This document shows, in pieces, positions 20,432 to 29,739 of a DNA stretch of 64,000 bases (its first letter is position 1; every line of letters starts with the position of its first letter). The notes beneath the pieces were generated by a model that worked only from the letters and a program-made list of their open reading frames with translations, did not search any database and was not told the DNA's origin. The stretch is from JAPORK01 sp026710285 (GTDB lineage Bacteria > Pseudomonadota > Gammaproteobacteria > Pseudomonadales > Endozoicomonadaceae), in assembly GCA_965201045.1 (NCBI GenBank), contig OZ241746.1, forward strand, positions 248,001-312,000, given 5' to 3'. A program made the position numbers and the translations under genes.

Positions 20432-21656
20432 CAGGGCTTACGCACCAGTTGACAGATGATAAAAGTTATGTAAAATTCTTACTTTTTATGACCAAAAAAC
20501 CAGCGCCTCTGATCATGTTTCTTGAAAAACTAAAATATAATAGTCGTATATATTTCTGAGCTCACAACTTTACAGATATCCTTGTGATAGCTGTTTGCGC
20601 TATCATTGCTAACGCTGACACGTGAGAAGATATGGAAGAATTTGGTAAAGAAAAGGAAGAATGGTTTCGAACATTTCTGGAGCTACCTGCTGGAATACCT
20701 TCTCACGATACATTCTATCGAACTTTTTGCCACCTTGATACAGATAAATTTCAGGATTGCTTCACTCTCTGGGTAAAATCCGCATTCCCTGAAGCTTTGG
20801 ATATTTCTGATGATGACACTCACATTGTACCTGTCGATGGTAAGTCTATAAAAGGTTCGCGAGGTAAAGGAAAAGGTAAACGAGCCGTCCATATTGTCAG
20901 TGCCTGGAGTTCAAAATTATCCATGGTGCTTGGTCAAAAAAAGTCGATAAAAAAAGTAATGAGATTACTGCTGTCCCTGACCTGCTGACAGCTATTGATC
21001 TTACAGGCTGCCTAATCACTGCTGATGCTATGAGCTGCCAAAAGACTATCGCTGAAACCTGTGTTGCTGAGGGTGCAGATTATTTGCTGGCAGTCAAAGG
21101 CAACCGGAAAAACCTGAAGGAAGATATTCAGAACCACATTGAAAAGCACTGGGAAAAACATCCTGTGGATACGGTCTCTGATGCCTTTTATGAGGAATTT
21201 AACCATGGTCACGAAAGAGAAGAATATCGTTGTTGCTGGGTATTTACTGACACTGAAACTCTGAGAGATAATGAAACTTGGGAAGGTCTGAAACAGTTTG
21301 GTGTTGTACAGGCTGACAGAACGATTAATGGTGAAATCACAACAGCGCTTCGCTTCTACATTTGCAGTAAAAAAATGACAGCGAAGGATATGCTCTTGGC
21401 TACCAAAACGCACTGGGAAGTTGAGAATAACCTGCACTGGATGCTCGACATTGCATTTTCTGAGGATGCTTGCCAGACAAAGAATGACAATGCTGCGGAA
21501 AATCTCTCAACTCTGCGCCGCATAGCCCTGAACATTTTACAGTTTGATAAAGCCAGCAAACGCAGCATGAGAGGCAAAAGAAAGAAGGCTGGCTGGAGTA
21601 ATAGCTATCTGTCAAGGCTGCTTAAATCATTTATCGTGACTGGTGCGTAAGCCCTG
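20432..21656 (+). mobile_element. ISAs1-family insertion sequence, complete ends
   Basis: The 1225-bp element is bounded by perfect 18-bp inverted repeats CAGGGCTTACGCACCAGT (20432-20449) and its complement (21639-21656). A 10-bp target duplication CATTTTTATC lies at 20422-20431 and 21657-21666. Family, ends and duplication length agree with ISAs1 (H-repeat) elements. The transposase inside is broken. Confidence 0.93.
20500..21650 (+). pseudogene. ISAs1-family transposase, interrupted
   Basis: The conceptual protein reads AHNFTDILVIAVCAIIANADT, then an in-frame TGA (for W) before EDMEEFGKEKEEWF. The open part 20632-20988 contains GIPSHDTFYRTF and VDGKSIKGSRGKGKG. A frame change in the A-tract near 20940 leads into 21030-21650 with ITADAMSCQKTIAE, DYLLAVKGNRKNL, HWEVENNLHWMLDIAFSEDAC and NLSTLRRIALNIL. 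These are the hallmark blocks of ISAs1/H-repeat transposases. Another TGA lies near the N-terminus. It cannot make a full protein without readthrough. Confidence 0.9.
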
Positions 21657-21666
21657 CATTTTTATC

Positions 21667-22249
21667 TTTATTTTTTAAAAAAAGATAAGATTTTTTTATG
21701 ATCGAATTATCATTTTGTGTCATGCACAGAGATAAAAAGGTTGGTTACGTCATGTCTTAACTATGTATATTTATGTATACTTTATACACACTATGGATTA
21801 AAATTAAAAACATAACAAGTATGTGGAGTGACGTTTGATAGTTTTTAATTGAGTGTGTACATTACCCTTATTGATCGTATAAACAGAGAGGATTCGTAGT
21901 GTTCATGTATAAATACTTATCAACTATTTGATTTGTCATCATATCCGGCAAACTGAATAATTAACTGTTTTTAAGAACCCTTGTGATTAATAAATTCTGA
22001 GTATCTTCTCTTGACTAATTCAATGGCTTAGCTAGTTTTTGTGCTCTATCCGGGGTTTCACATAACAGAATAATCATATGGTTTATCCTCATAATTGTAA
22101 ATTTAGTGGAAAATAACTCTCATTTTACTGAAATAATTTGCACTTCGTGCAAAATCTTTTTCCTGAAAATATGATGAATGCGATAAATGGTAATGAAACT
22201 CAATTACTTATGGTCATTATGATTTATATTACATAAAGGAGTTTTAGTT
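21667..22249. other. Upstream region, left arm of the long inverted repeat
   Basis: From 21837 the sequence is repeated inversely at 26783-27171. It has no gene. The ribosome-binding site AAAGGAG precedes ATG 22250. Confidence 0.6.
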
Positions 22250-24025
22250 ATGGCTGGTGTTAAATTAAATATTGGCAAAAAAACCATTTCTGTTGATTAT
22301 CAAAAAATAGGAGAGAATAAATTACTATTACAAAGAATATTTGATGCAATTAAACATATGTTTTCAACAAAAGATCATAAAAAAGTCAAAGAACATTGTA
22401 AAACATTAAAACTAAGTGAGGACTCTTCAGAAAAAATAAAAGCTTATGAAAAGTTAAAAGAAATGTCAGGCATACATGGACAAGATTATAAAGTTATGCT
22501 TAAAGATAATAATTTAATTCTTTCAATAGTAGGCAAAGATAATCAAAAAATAGAAGAACGAATATCGTTAACAGATAGTCAGAAAAAAATACTCTCAATG
22601 TATGATAATGATAATCTAACAGTTGCTTTTAAACAACTTGATGACTTTAATACTAAATTAGATAATTTTAAAAAAGAATTAGAGATACAAAAAACTAAAA
22701 CATCATTTCCCAATGTTTCTTCACAAAGAAAAGATGTAGTCAAATCATTTAATAGCTTGAAACAGCTGGTTAAAAATCCGAAAGATCGAGAAAGATTCAC
22801 AATAGATGTGAATTTTAAATCATTTAATTCACAATTCAAGATTCAGATAAACTCTAATGATACTGAGACATATGATGTGAGTTTAATTAACCTGAGTTCA
22901 GATGAAAGAAAAATATTAGCTAACTATATACCAGATTTACGAAAATCCTCACCAAAGATGCCAGAATCTTTGCAAACTACATTAAAACCTGTGTTGGACA
23001 CGCTAAAATCCTTACCAGCTAAGGAGGCGGCAAAAACTATGACATCTGTGCCAGAGGATAAGATAAATAGTAATATTGGAGATGTGATTCAGAAAAGCCC
23101 AGTTCATAAAACAAGTTCACCCTCTGTTTTTGTTGATGATAAGAAAAAAATGCAAAAACCCTTACCAGATCAGAAGCCGGAAGAAACTTCGATGCCTGAA
23201 TCAGAACCCAGGGCGGATGATGAGTCAGAGGATGATATAAATCATTATTTTGTAGATATGACTCCGAGTCAAATCATAGATCATAAAATGAGTTCACTCT
23301 CTGCTGATGATGAGGAAAGCAGAGCATGGATCCTGCAGCTTTTAAATGAAATACCAGAAGAAAAGAGTAATACATCAACAAAGGATAAAAAGGGGATGCA
23401 CGCGAAATCTACCATAAAGATGTTAAAAACTTACCACAAAAAGAAAAAACTTTCTGGAATACTGAAAAAAAACAAAACTCCTCTGGAAAAAATACAAGCT
23501 TATAAAGAATTGAGAGAAATGGGAGAAAATAAAAATAAGTATAAGGTTTGGCTTGAAGATAAGAACGATAAGAAGAAGTTAATACTTTCAAAAACAAGAA
23601 AGAATAAAAAGGAACGTAATATACAGATAGATTTAACATGGAATGAGCAGAAATTATTGCCAATGTATGATAATAGTAAATTACTAGATGCTTTCGAACA
23701 GATGTATAATATTCGGACTAAGATAGCTGATCTTGATCATGAAATAAAGAAACAACAAACTGAAGAAACAAGCGATAGTAAAAAAGCTTCTTTGAGAGAC
23801 GATATAATTAAATCTTTTAATCATTTAAAAAATTTGACTAAAGATCCGAAAGATCCAAATAAATTTAATCTGAATATTTATTTTGAAAATAGTTTTGCAG
23901 AGCTCAGGGTTAGTGTAGATAAAACTGATATTGTCAGATTTACTATGAGTTTATCAGGTATACGTACAGAAGCAGAAGCAGAATCATTTAGAATGCAATC
24001 CGGATTGGAGCAATCAGAGGAGTTT
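21837..24025 (+). repeat. Long inverted repeat, left arm (~2.2 kb)
   Basis: The arm begins at GATAGTTTTTAATTGAGTGT, includes ~410 bp of leader and the whole 593-codon gene, and ends within the last codons of that gene (CAATCAGAGGA). The right arm is 24915-27171 in inverse orientation. Confidence 0.85.
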
Positions 24026-24031
24026 CGTTAA
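22250..24031 (+). CDS. Duplicated-domain protein of unknown family (593 aa)
   Basis: I do not recognise this protein. ATG 22250 follows AAAGGAG at good spacing. It has no signal peptide or membrane segment and is lysine-rich. It contains two copies of one domain, at about residues 45-230 and 391-590. Matching blocks are EKIKAYEKLKEMSG / EKIQAYKELREMGE, DYKVMLKDNNLILS / KYKVWLEDKNDKKKLILS, ISLTDSQKKILSMYDN / IDLTWNEQKLLPMYDN, AFKQLDDFNTKL / AFEQMYNIRTKI and DVVKSFNSLKQLVKNPKD / DIIKSFNHLKNLTKDPKD. A proline-, serine- and acid-rich linker (about 270-370) separates them. A paralogue sits in the opposite arm of the inverted repeat. A secreted or host-directed role would be a guess. Confidence 0.8.
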   Translation: MAGVKLNIGKKTISVDYQKIGENKLLLQRIFDAIKHMFSTKDHKKVKEHCKTLKLSEDSSEKIKAYEKLKEMSGIHGQDYKVMLKDNNLILSIVGKDNQKIEERISLTDSQKKILSMYDNDNLTVAFKQLDDFNTKLDNFKKELEIQKTKTSFPNVSSQRKDVVKSFNSLKQLVKNPKDRERFTIDVNFKSFNSQFKIQINSNDTETYDVSLINLSSDERKILANYIPDLRKSSPKMPESLQTTLKPVLDTLKSLPAKEAAKTMTSVPEDKINSNIGDVIQKSPVHKTSSPSVFVDDKKKMQKPLPDQKPEETSMPESEPRADDESEDDINHYFVDMTPSQIIDHKMSSLSADDEESRAWILQLLNEIPEEKSNTSTKDKKGMHAKSTIKMLKTYHKKKKLSGILKKNKTPLEKIQAYKELREMGENKNKYKVWLEDKNDKKKLILSKTRKNKKERNIQIDLTWNEQKLLPMYDNSKLLDAFEQMYNIRTKIADLDHEIKKQQTEETSDSKKASLRDDIIKSFNHLKNLTKDPKDPNKFNLNIYFENSFAELRVSVDKTDIVRFTMSLSGIRTEAEAESFRMQSGLEQSEEFR

Positions 24032-24042
24032 ACTTATAAGAA

Positions 24043-24110
24043 ACCTCAGTTTGGAGATTGTTTGGTACAATATACTATGTTTTATATCATTATTTTCAAA
24101 AATATGCCAT
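24043..24110. mobile_element. MITE family 1, left half
   Basis: About 68 bp match the left half of the elements at 4389 and 41455 (CAGTTTGGAGATT and TACAATATACTATG). Similarity stops at AATATGCCATC, where another dispersed repeat begins. Confidence 0.75.
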
Positions 24111-24370
24111 CGGGTAAGACGAGGCTTTCACCCGTCCTTCCCCTGTCTCTTAGTCACATTTTTTAGATTCTTATTTCTATCCTGGTAGGTTGCCTGCTAC
24201 TGAATATGCCAGCCTGTTTGGCATAATTTGGCATAAAACCGTGGGCTGAGCTTGTCGAAGCCCGGTCGTTTTTTCCTCCAGGCTTCGACAAGCTCAGCCC
24301 ACGGACACAGTTATTTTGAAGTAGCCCGAAAACTGATGTTATCTGAATTTACCTGAGTGAGTTTTGATGT
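24111..24370. repeat. Dispersed intergenic repeat family R, copy 1, with a perfect palindrome
   Basis: Positions 24240-24262 and 24281-24303 are perfect 23-bp inverted repeats around an 18-bp spacer (core GGGCTGAGCTTGTCGAAGCC). Flanking words CTTAGTCACATTTTTTA and TGATGTTATCTGAATTTACCTG recur near 46760 and 46940, and in part at 39935 and 33022. It is a REP-like intergenic repeat; a bidirectional terminator role is possible but it lacks a long T-run. Confidence 0.75.
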
Positions 24371-24377
24371 GGCACCC

Positions 24378-24907
24378 TGAAACCTACCAACCCAGTTAAG
24401 GTATATAATATATCCAAAACTGGAGAGATGAAATGACAACAAGTAACAGGTAACAGGTAACAGGTAACAGGTAACAGGTATACTATACATAAAAAATATT
24501 CAAAAGAATTTAAATTAGATGCTGCTTCCCTTGTTATTGATTAGGATTATTAACGTGAAGCAGCGAAAATCAAAAGCAGGGCTAATTGTGCATTCTGATC
24601 GAGGAAGCCAATATACCAGTGATGCTTATAACTATTTGCTTAAGGAATGGAAATGTACCGACGAATCGCAAAGGTAACTGCTGAGATAATGCAGTAGCAG
24701 AAAGTTTTTTTGGTCGTTTAAAGCAAGAACAGGTGCAATGGCGTCATTATCAAACACGATACGAGGCACAGCAAGATATTCTAAATTACATCACGATGTT
24801 TTATAATAGTCAGCGACTACATTATTGGATTATATGAGTTCAAAGGAGAATGAAGAAGTCATGACAAGATTAGAAAATGTTTCTTAACTGGGTTGTAATA
24901 AAAAGGT
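24378..24907 (+). pseudogene. IS3-family remnant, internally deleted
   Basis: The ends share AACCCAGTTAAG in inverted orientation (about 24390 and 24890). The start of orfA (ATGACAACAAGTAACAGG, then HKKYSKEFKLDAASLVID) is fused by deletion to the end of the integrase orfB (GLIVHSDRGSQYTSDAYNYL, AESFFGRLKQEQVQWRHYQTRYEAQQDILNYI) with frame changes. It lies exactly between the two arms of the long inverted repeat. Confidence 0.85.
24443..24479 (+). repeat. Heptanucleotide tandem repeat (GTAACAG x5)
   Basis: Five tandem GTAACAG units occur just after the IS3 orfA start codon. With one unit the frame would continue into KKYSKEF; five units add 28 bases and shift it. Confidence 0.85.
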
Positions 24908-26761
24908 TTACCACATCAGTTGAATATCCTCTGATTGGTTCAATCCGGATTTCTTTCTAAATGATTCTGCTTCTGCTTCTGTATCTATACCTGATAAACT
25001 CATAGTAAATTTGACAATATTAGTTTTATCTACACTAACCCTGAGCTCTGCAAAACCATGTTCAACAGAAGTATTCAGATTAAATTTATTTCGATCTTTC
25101 CGATCTTTAGTCAATTTTTTTAAATAATTAAAAGATTCAATTATATCGTTTCTCAAAGAAGCAATTTTACTATCGCTTGTTTCTTCAGTTTGTTGTTTAT
25201 TTATTTCATGATCAAGATCAGCTATCTTAGTCCGAATATTATCCATCTGTTCGAAAGCATCTAGTAATTTACTATTATCATACATTGGCAATAATTTCTG
25301 CTCATTCCCTGTTAAAGGTATCTGTATATTAAGTTCCTTTTTATTCTTTCTTGTTTTTGAAAGTATTAAATTCTTATCTTTAAGCCAAACCTCATACTTA
25401 TTTTTATCTTCTCCCATTTCTCTCAATTCTTTATAAGCTTTTATTTTTTCCAGAGGAGCGTTGTCTTGTATCAGTATTTCATAAAGTTTTCTCTTTTTTT
25501 TGTAAGTTTTTAACATCTCTATGGGAGATTTCACGTGCATGCCCTTTTTATCTTTTGGTGTGTCGTTTAAAAACTGCTGGATCCGTGCTCTGCTTTTCTC
25601 ATAATCAACAAAAACAGAGTGTGGACTTGTTTTATGACCTGCGCTTTGACTCTGAATCACACCTCCAATATTACGATCTATCTCATGCCTTGGCACAGGC
25701 GTAATAGTTTTTTCCATCTGCTCAGGTGGTAAGGATTTTATTGCGTCCAACGCAGATGCTAACATTTTTTTCGCAGATTCTGGCATATTTGATGAGGATT
25801 TTAGTACATCTGGTGCGGCTGGTGTGATCTGATTCATTTGCTCGAACATTTCTTTTTCAGCTATACTCAGGCTGGTTAAACTCATATCATATGTACGAGT
25901 ATCATTAGAGTTTATCCGAATCTTGAATTGTGCATTAAATGATTCAAAATCCACATCTATTGTGAATCCTTTTTTATCTCTCGGATTTTTAATCAGCTGT
26001 TTTAAGCTATTAAATGATTTGACTACATCTATTCTTTGTGAAGAAAAATCGAGAAGTAATTGCTTTTTTTGTATCTCTAGTTCTTTTTTAAAATCATCAA
26101 ATTTAGTATTAAAGTCATGAAGTTGTTTAAAAGCAACTATTAGATCATTATCATCACATATTGAGAGTATTTTTTGTTGACTATCTGTTAACGTTATTCG
26201 TTCTTCTATTTTTTGATTATTTTTGCCTACTACTGAAAGAATTAAATTATTATCTTCAAGCATAACTTTACAATCTTTTTCATGTATGCCTGACATTTCT
26301 GTTAACGTTTCATAAACTTTTATTTTATCTAAAGGGTTATCATTTAGTTTTGTAATATTAATGTCATGAAGTTGTTTAAAAGCAACTATTAGATCATTAT
26401 CATCACATATTGAAAGTATTTTTTGTTGACCATCTGTTAACGTTATTCGTTCTTCTATTTTTTGATTATTTTTTCCTGCTATTGAAAGAATTAAATTATT
26501 ATCTTCAAGCATAACTTTATAATCTTTTTCATGCATGCCTGACATTTTTTTTAACGCTTCATAAGCTTTTATTTTATCTAAAGAGTCACCATTTAATTTT
26601 AATGTTTCACAATACTTTTTGACTGTTATCTCATCTTTTGTTGAAAACATATGTTTAATTGCATCAAATATTCTTTTTAATAGTAATTTATTATTTCCTA
26701 TTTTTTCATAATTAATAGAAATTTTCTTTTTATCAAAATTTAATTTAACACCAGCCATAAC
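24908..26761 (-). CDS. Duplicated-domain protein paralogue (617 aa)
   Basis: This is a paralogue of the 593-residue protein in the other arm. The true start is ATG 26761 (MAGVKLNFDKKKISINYEKIG) behind AAAGGAG; an upstream ATG at 26782 would include the ribosome-binding site. It has the same two ~190-residue domains. Within the first, an 83-residue stretch (EKDYKVMLEDNNLILS through VAFKQLHD) is tandemly duplicated (249 bp, 26114 to 26363). The C-terminal end QLMW runs to the IS3 remnant border, so the last residues may derive from it. Cytoplasmic by sequence, function unknown. Confidence 0.8.
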   Translation of the reverse strand, partial: VMAGVKLNFDKKKISINYEKIGNNKLLLKRIFDAIKHMFSTKDEITVKKYCETLKLNGDSLDKIKAYEALKKMSGMHEKDYKVMLEDNNLILSIAGKNNQKIEERITLTDGQQKILSICDDNDLIVAFKQLHDINITKLNDNPLDKIKVYETLTEMSGIHEKDCKVMLEDNNLILSVVGKNNQKIEERITLTDSQQKILSICDDNDLIVAFKQLHDFNTKFDDFKKELEIQKKQLLLDFSSQRIDVVKSFNSLKQLIKNPRDKKGFTIDVDFESFNAQFKIRINSNDTRTYDMSLTSLSIAEKEMFEQMNQITPAAPDVLKSSSNMPESAKKMLASALDAIKSLPPEQMEKTITPVPRHEIDRNIGGVIQSQSAGHKTSPHSVFVDYEKSRARIQQFLNDTPKDKKGMHVKSPIEMLKTYKKKRKLYEILIQDNAPLEKIKAYKELREMGEDKNKYEVWLKDKNLILSKTRKNKKELNIQIPLTGNEQKLLPMYDNSKLLDAFEQMDNIRTKIADLDHEINKQQTEETSDSKIASLRNDIIESFNYLKKLTKDRKDRNKFNLNTSVEHGFAELRVSVDKTNIVKFTMSLSGIDTEAEAESFRKKSGLNQSEDIQLMW

Positions 26762-27171
26762 TAAAACTCCTTTATGTAACATAAATCATACTGATCATAA
26801 TAATTGAGTTTCATTACCATTTATCGCATTCATAATATTTCCAGGAAAAAGATTTTGCGCGAAGTGCAAATTATTTCAGTAAAATAAGAGTTATTTTCAA
26901 TTAAATTTACAATTATGAGGATAAACCATATGATTATTCGGTTATGTGAACCCCCGGATAGAGTACAAAACTAGATGAGCCATTAAATTAGGAGAGAAAA
27001 GATACTCAGAATTTATTAATCATGAGGGTTCTTAAAAACAGTTAACTATTCAGTTTGCCAGATATGATGACAAATTAAATAGTTGATAAGTGTTTATACA
27101 TGAACACTATGAATACTCTCAGCTTACACCATCAATAAGGGTAATGTACACACTCAATTAAAAACTATCCT
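24915..27171 (-). repeat. Long inverted repeat, right arm (~2.2 kb)
   Basis: This is the inverse copy of 21837-24025 and includes the leader and the 617-codon paralogue. It differs by a 249-bp in-frame internal duplication and a shorter middle section. Confidence 0.85.
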
Positions 27172-27234
27172 TTGGGTAGTGTTCAATTCTGTGTGTCTGC
27201 GTGACAAGAATGAAGACATTGTTAGAATGAATAA
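26783..27234. other. Leader of the 617-aa gene (right inverted-repeat arm)
   Basis: No gene is seen. To about 27171 it repeats 21837-22249 inversely; beyond that is unique sequence up to the rRNA terminator. Confidence 0.6.
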
Positions 27235-27274
27235 TAAAAAAAAACCCTTACCTTTATAAAAAAGATAAGGGGTA
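27235..27274 (-). terminator. Intrinsic terminator of the 23S-5S operon
   Basis: Reading minus, CCCTTATC, an AT-rich loop and GGTAAGGG form an 8-bp stem followed by a run of T. It lies just beyond the 5S 3' end. Confidence 0.85.
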
Positions 27275-27284
27275 AAAAATTAAG

Positions 27285-27401
27285 CCCTGGCAGTGTCCTA
27301 CTTTCACATGGGAAATCCCCATACTATCATCGGCGATGCGTCGTTTCACTACTGAGTTCGGGATGGGATCAGGTGGTTCCAACACTCTGTGGCTGCCAGG
27401 A
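27285..27401 (-). rRNA. rrf: 5S ribosomal RNA
   Basis: The minus strand starts TTCCTGGCAGCCACAGAG, contains the conserved CCCGAACTCAGTAGTGAAACG region and ends in ACTGCCAGGGCTTA, complementary to the 5' end. The length is about 117 nt. It is followed by an intrinsic terminator and preceded by the 23S gene. Confidence 0.95.
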
Positions 27402-27665
27402 AAACCGGTTACAATCAGCGACAACTGTCACTGACCTGAAATTCTGATATGTTCCTGTGAACATCTGTCTTAAAAATCTGCTTTGAACACTTAAGTGTTA
27501 AGTTAAGTTTCTAAAATAGCTTTGGTGTTATATGATCAAGCCTCACGAGTCATTAGTACAGGTTAGCTCAATACGTTACCGCACTTACACACCCTGCCTA
27601 TCAACGTCTTAGTCTTAAACGGCTCTTTAGTGACCTTAAAGGTCAGGGAGACCTCATCCTGAAGG

Positions 27666-27708
<43 letters not shown>

Positions 27709-27867
27709 TTAGCTACCCGGCAATGCCACTGGCGTGACAACCGGAACACCAGAGGTTCGTCCATTCCGGTCCTCTCGTACTGGGAACAGCTCTTCTCAAG
27801 TCTCCAACGTCCACGGTAGATAGGAACCGAACTGTCTCACGACGTTCTAAACCCAGCTCGCGTACCA

Positions 27868-27900
<33 letters not shown>

Positions 27901-27902
27901 GG

Positions 27903-27945
<43 letters not shown>

Positions 27946-27974
27946 ACCGCCGTCGATGTGAACTCTTGGGCGGT

Positions 27975-28050
<76 letters not shown>

Positions 28051-28151
28051 ACCTACTTTCGTACCTGCTCGAGTTGTCTCTCTCGCAGTCAAGCATGCTT
28101 TTGCCTTTACACTAACTGTACGATGTCCGACCGTACTTAGCACACCTTCGT

Positions 28152-28194
<43 letters not shown>

Positions 28195-28452
28195 ACCCAC
28201 CACACATTGTCCCCAACCCAGATAATGGGCTTAGGTTAGAACCTCAATAGTACCAGGCTGGTATTTCAAGGTTGGCTCCACAGCAACTGGCGTCACCGCT
28301 TCAAAGCCTCCCAGCTATCCTACACAAGTAATATCAAAGTCCAATGTGAAGCTATAGTAAAGGTTCACGGGGTCTTTCCGTCTAGCCGCGGATACACTGC
28401 ATCTTCACAGCAATTTCAATTTCACTGAGTCTCGGGTGGAGACAGCGTGGCC

Positions 28453-28550
<98 letters not shown>

Positions 28551-28560
28551 CAAGAGCTTC

Positions 28561-28916
28561 TCTCACCTCTGAATTATATTTTTTTACTTCGTTAAACGGC
28601 TTCTTTCGTTCAGTCGTTTACTTTTATGTAAACTCCTTCACTCACTCCGCCGTTTGCCTCGTACTAAAATGTAATTCAGAGGTGAGATCCTCCAATCAAC
28701 TATTAGCTATCAACTATTAGCTATCAACTATTAGCTATCAATTATTAAGTTACTAGTTAATTGTTATAACTAGCTACAGTTACTGACTAACTGTCATAAT
28801 TGACTATTAGTTGTTGATTACATTTTTTCTCTGGCTAAACGCTTTGTAAGTTCAGTCATTTACTGGTGTAAACGCTTCGTCGTTTAAGTCGTATTAAATA
28901 TAATTTAGAGGTGAGA
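28561..28916 (-). other. Intervening sequence in 23S rRNA (helix 68 region)
   Basis: The conserved flanks GATCAAGAGCTTC and TAACCCCATCAATT are normally separated by an 8-nt loop (GCTTGCGC in E. coli). Here ~356 AT-rich nt replace it. The ends CTCACCTCTGAATTA (28562) and TAATTTAGAGGTGAG (28901-28915) are complementary, giving a closing stem. A second copy of the right end, TAATTCAGAGGTGAG, sits at 28672-28686. An internal block (CAACTATTAGCTAT in tandem, 28695-28740) separates two related halves. Such sequences are usually excised from rRNA by RNase III, leaving fragmented 23S. Confidence 0.85.
28695..28740. repeat. 14-bp tandem repeat inside the 23S insertion
   Basis: CAACTATTAGCTAT occurs three times in tandem with a degenerate fourth unit (CAATTATTA). 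Confidence 0.85.
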
Positions 28917-28931
28917 TAACCCCATCAATTA

Positions 28932-28966
<35 letters not shown>

Positions 28967-29687
28967 TTCCACTTTCGTGTTTGCAGAGTGCTGTGTTTTT
29001 ACTAAACAGTTGCAGCCACCTGGTTTCTTCGGCCGGCATCAGCTTCGGAGGCAAGCTCCTTCACTGTCACCGGCGTACCTTCTCCCGAAGTTACGGTACC
29101 ATTTTGCCTAGTTCCTTCACCCGAGTTCTCTCAAGCACCTTGGTATTCTCTACCCGACCACCTGTGTCGGTTTGGGGTACGGTCTCATATTACCTGACGC
29201 TTAGAAGCTTTTCCTGGAAGCATGGCATTAGCTACTTCTTTCTTCACCCGAAGGCGAATCAATCGTCATCAGTTCTCAGCTTTGCGGAAACGGATTTGCC
29301 TGATTCCGCAGCCTACTACCTTAAACACGGACAACCATCGCCGTGCTAGCCTAGCCTTCTCCGTCACTCCATCGCAGTAATACAAGGTACAGGAATATTT
29401 GCCTGTTTCCCATCGACTACGGCTTTCACCCTCGCCTTAGGGGCCGACTCACCCTGCGCCGATTAACGTTGCGCGAGGAACCCTTGGTCTTTCGGCGGGG
29501 AGGCTTTTCACCCCCCTGATCGTTACTCATGTCAGCATTCGCACTTCTGATACCTCCAGCAAACCTCCCGGTTTACCTTCATCAGCTTACAGAACGCTCC
29601 TCTACCGCAAACAGATAATTCTGTCTGCCCGTAGCTTCGGTGACCGGTTTGAGCCCCGTTATATCTTCCGCGCGAGCCGACTCGACT

Positions 29688-29739
<52 letters not shown>

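Noticed and set aside
20930..20960. Programmed frameshift in the ISAs1 transposase at the A-tract
   Set aside because: ISAs1 transposases are normally single-frame, and the gene also has an upstream in-frame stop, so decay is the simpler reading.
28695..28740. CRISPR-like short repeats
   Set aside because: The CAACTATTAGCTAT units are directly adjacent with no spacers and lie inside the 23S insertion; they are a simple tandem repeat.
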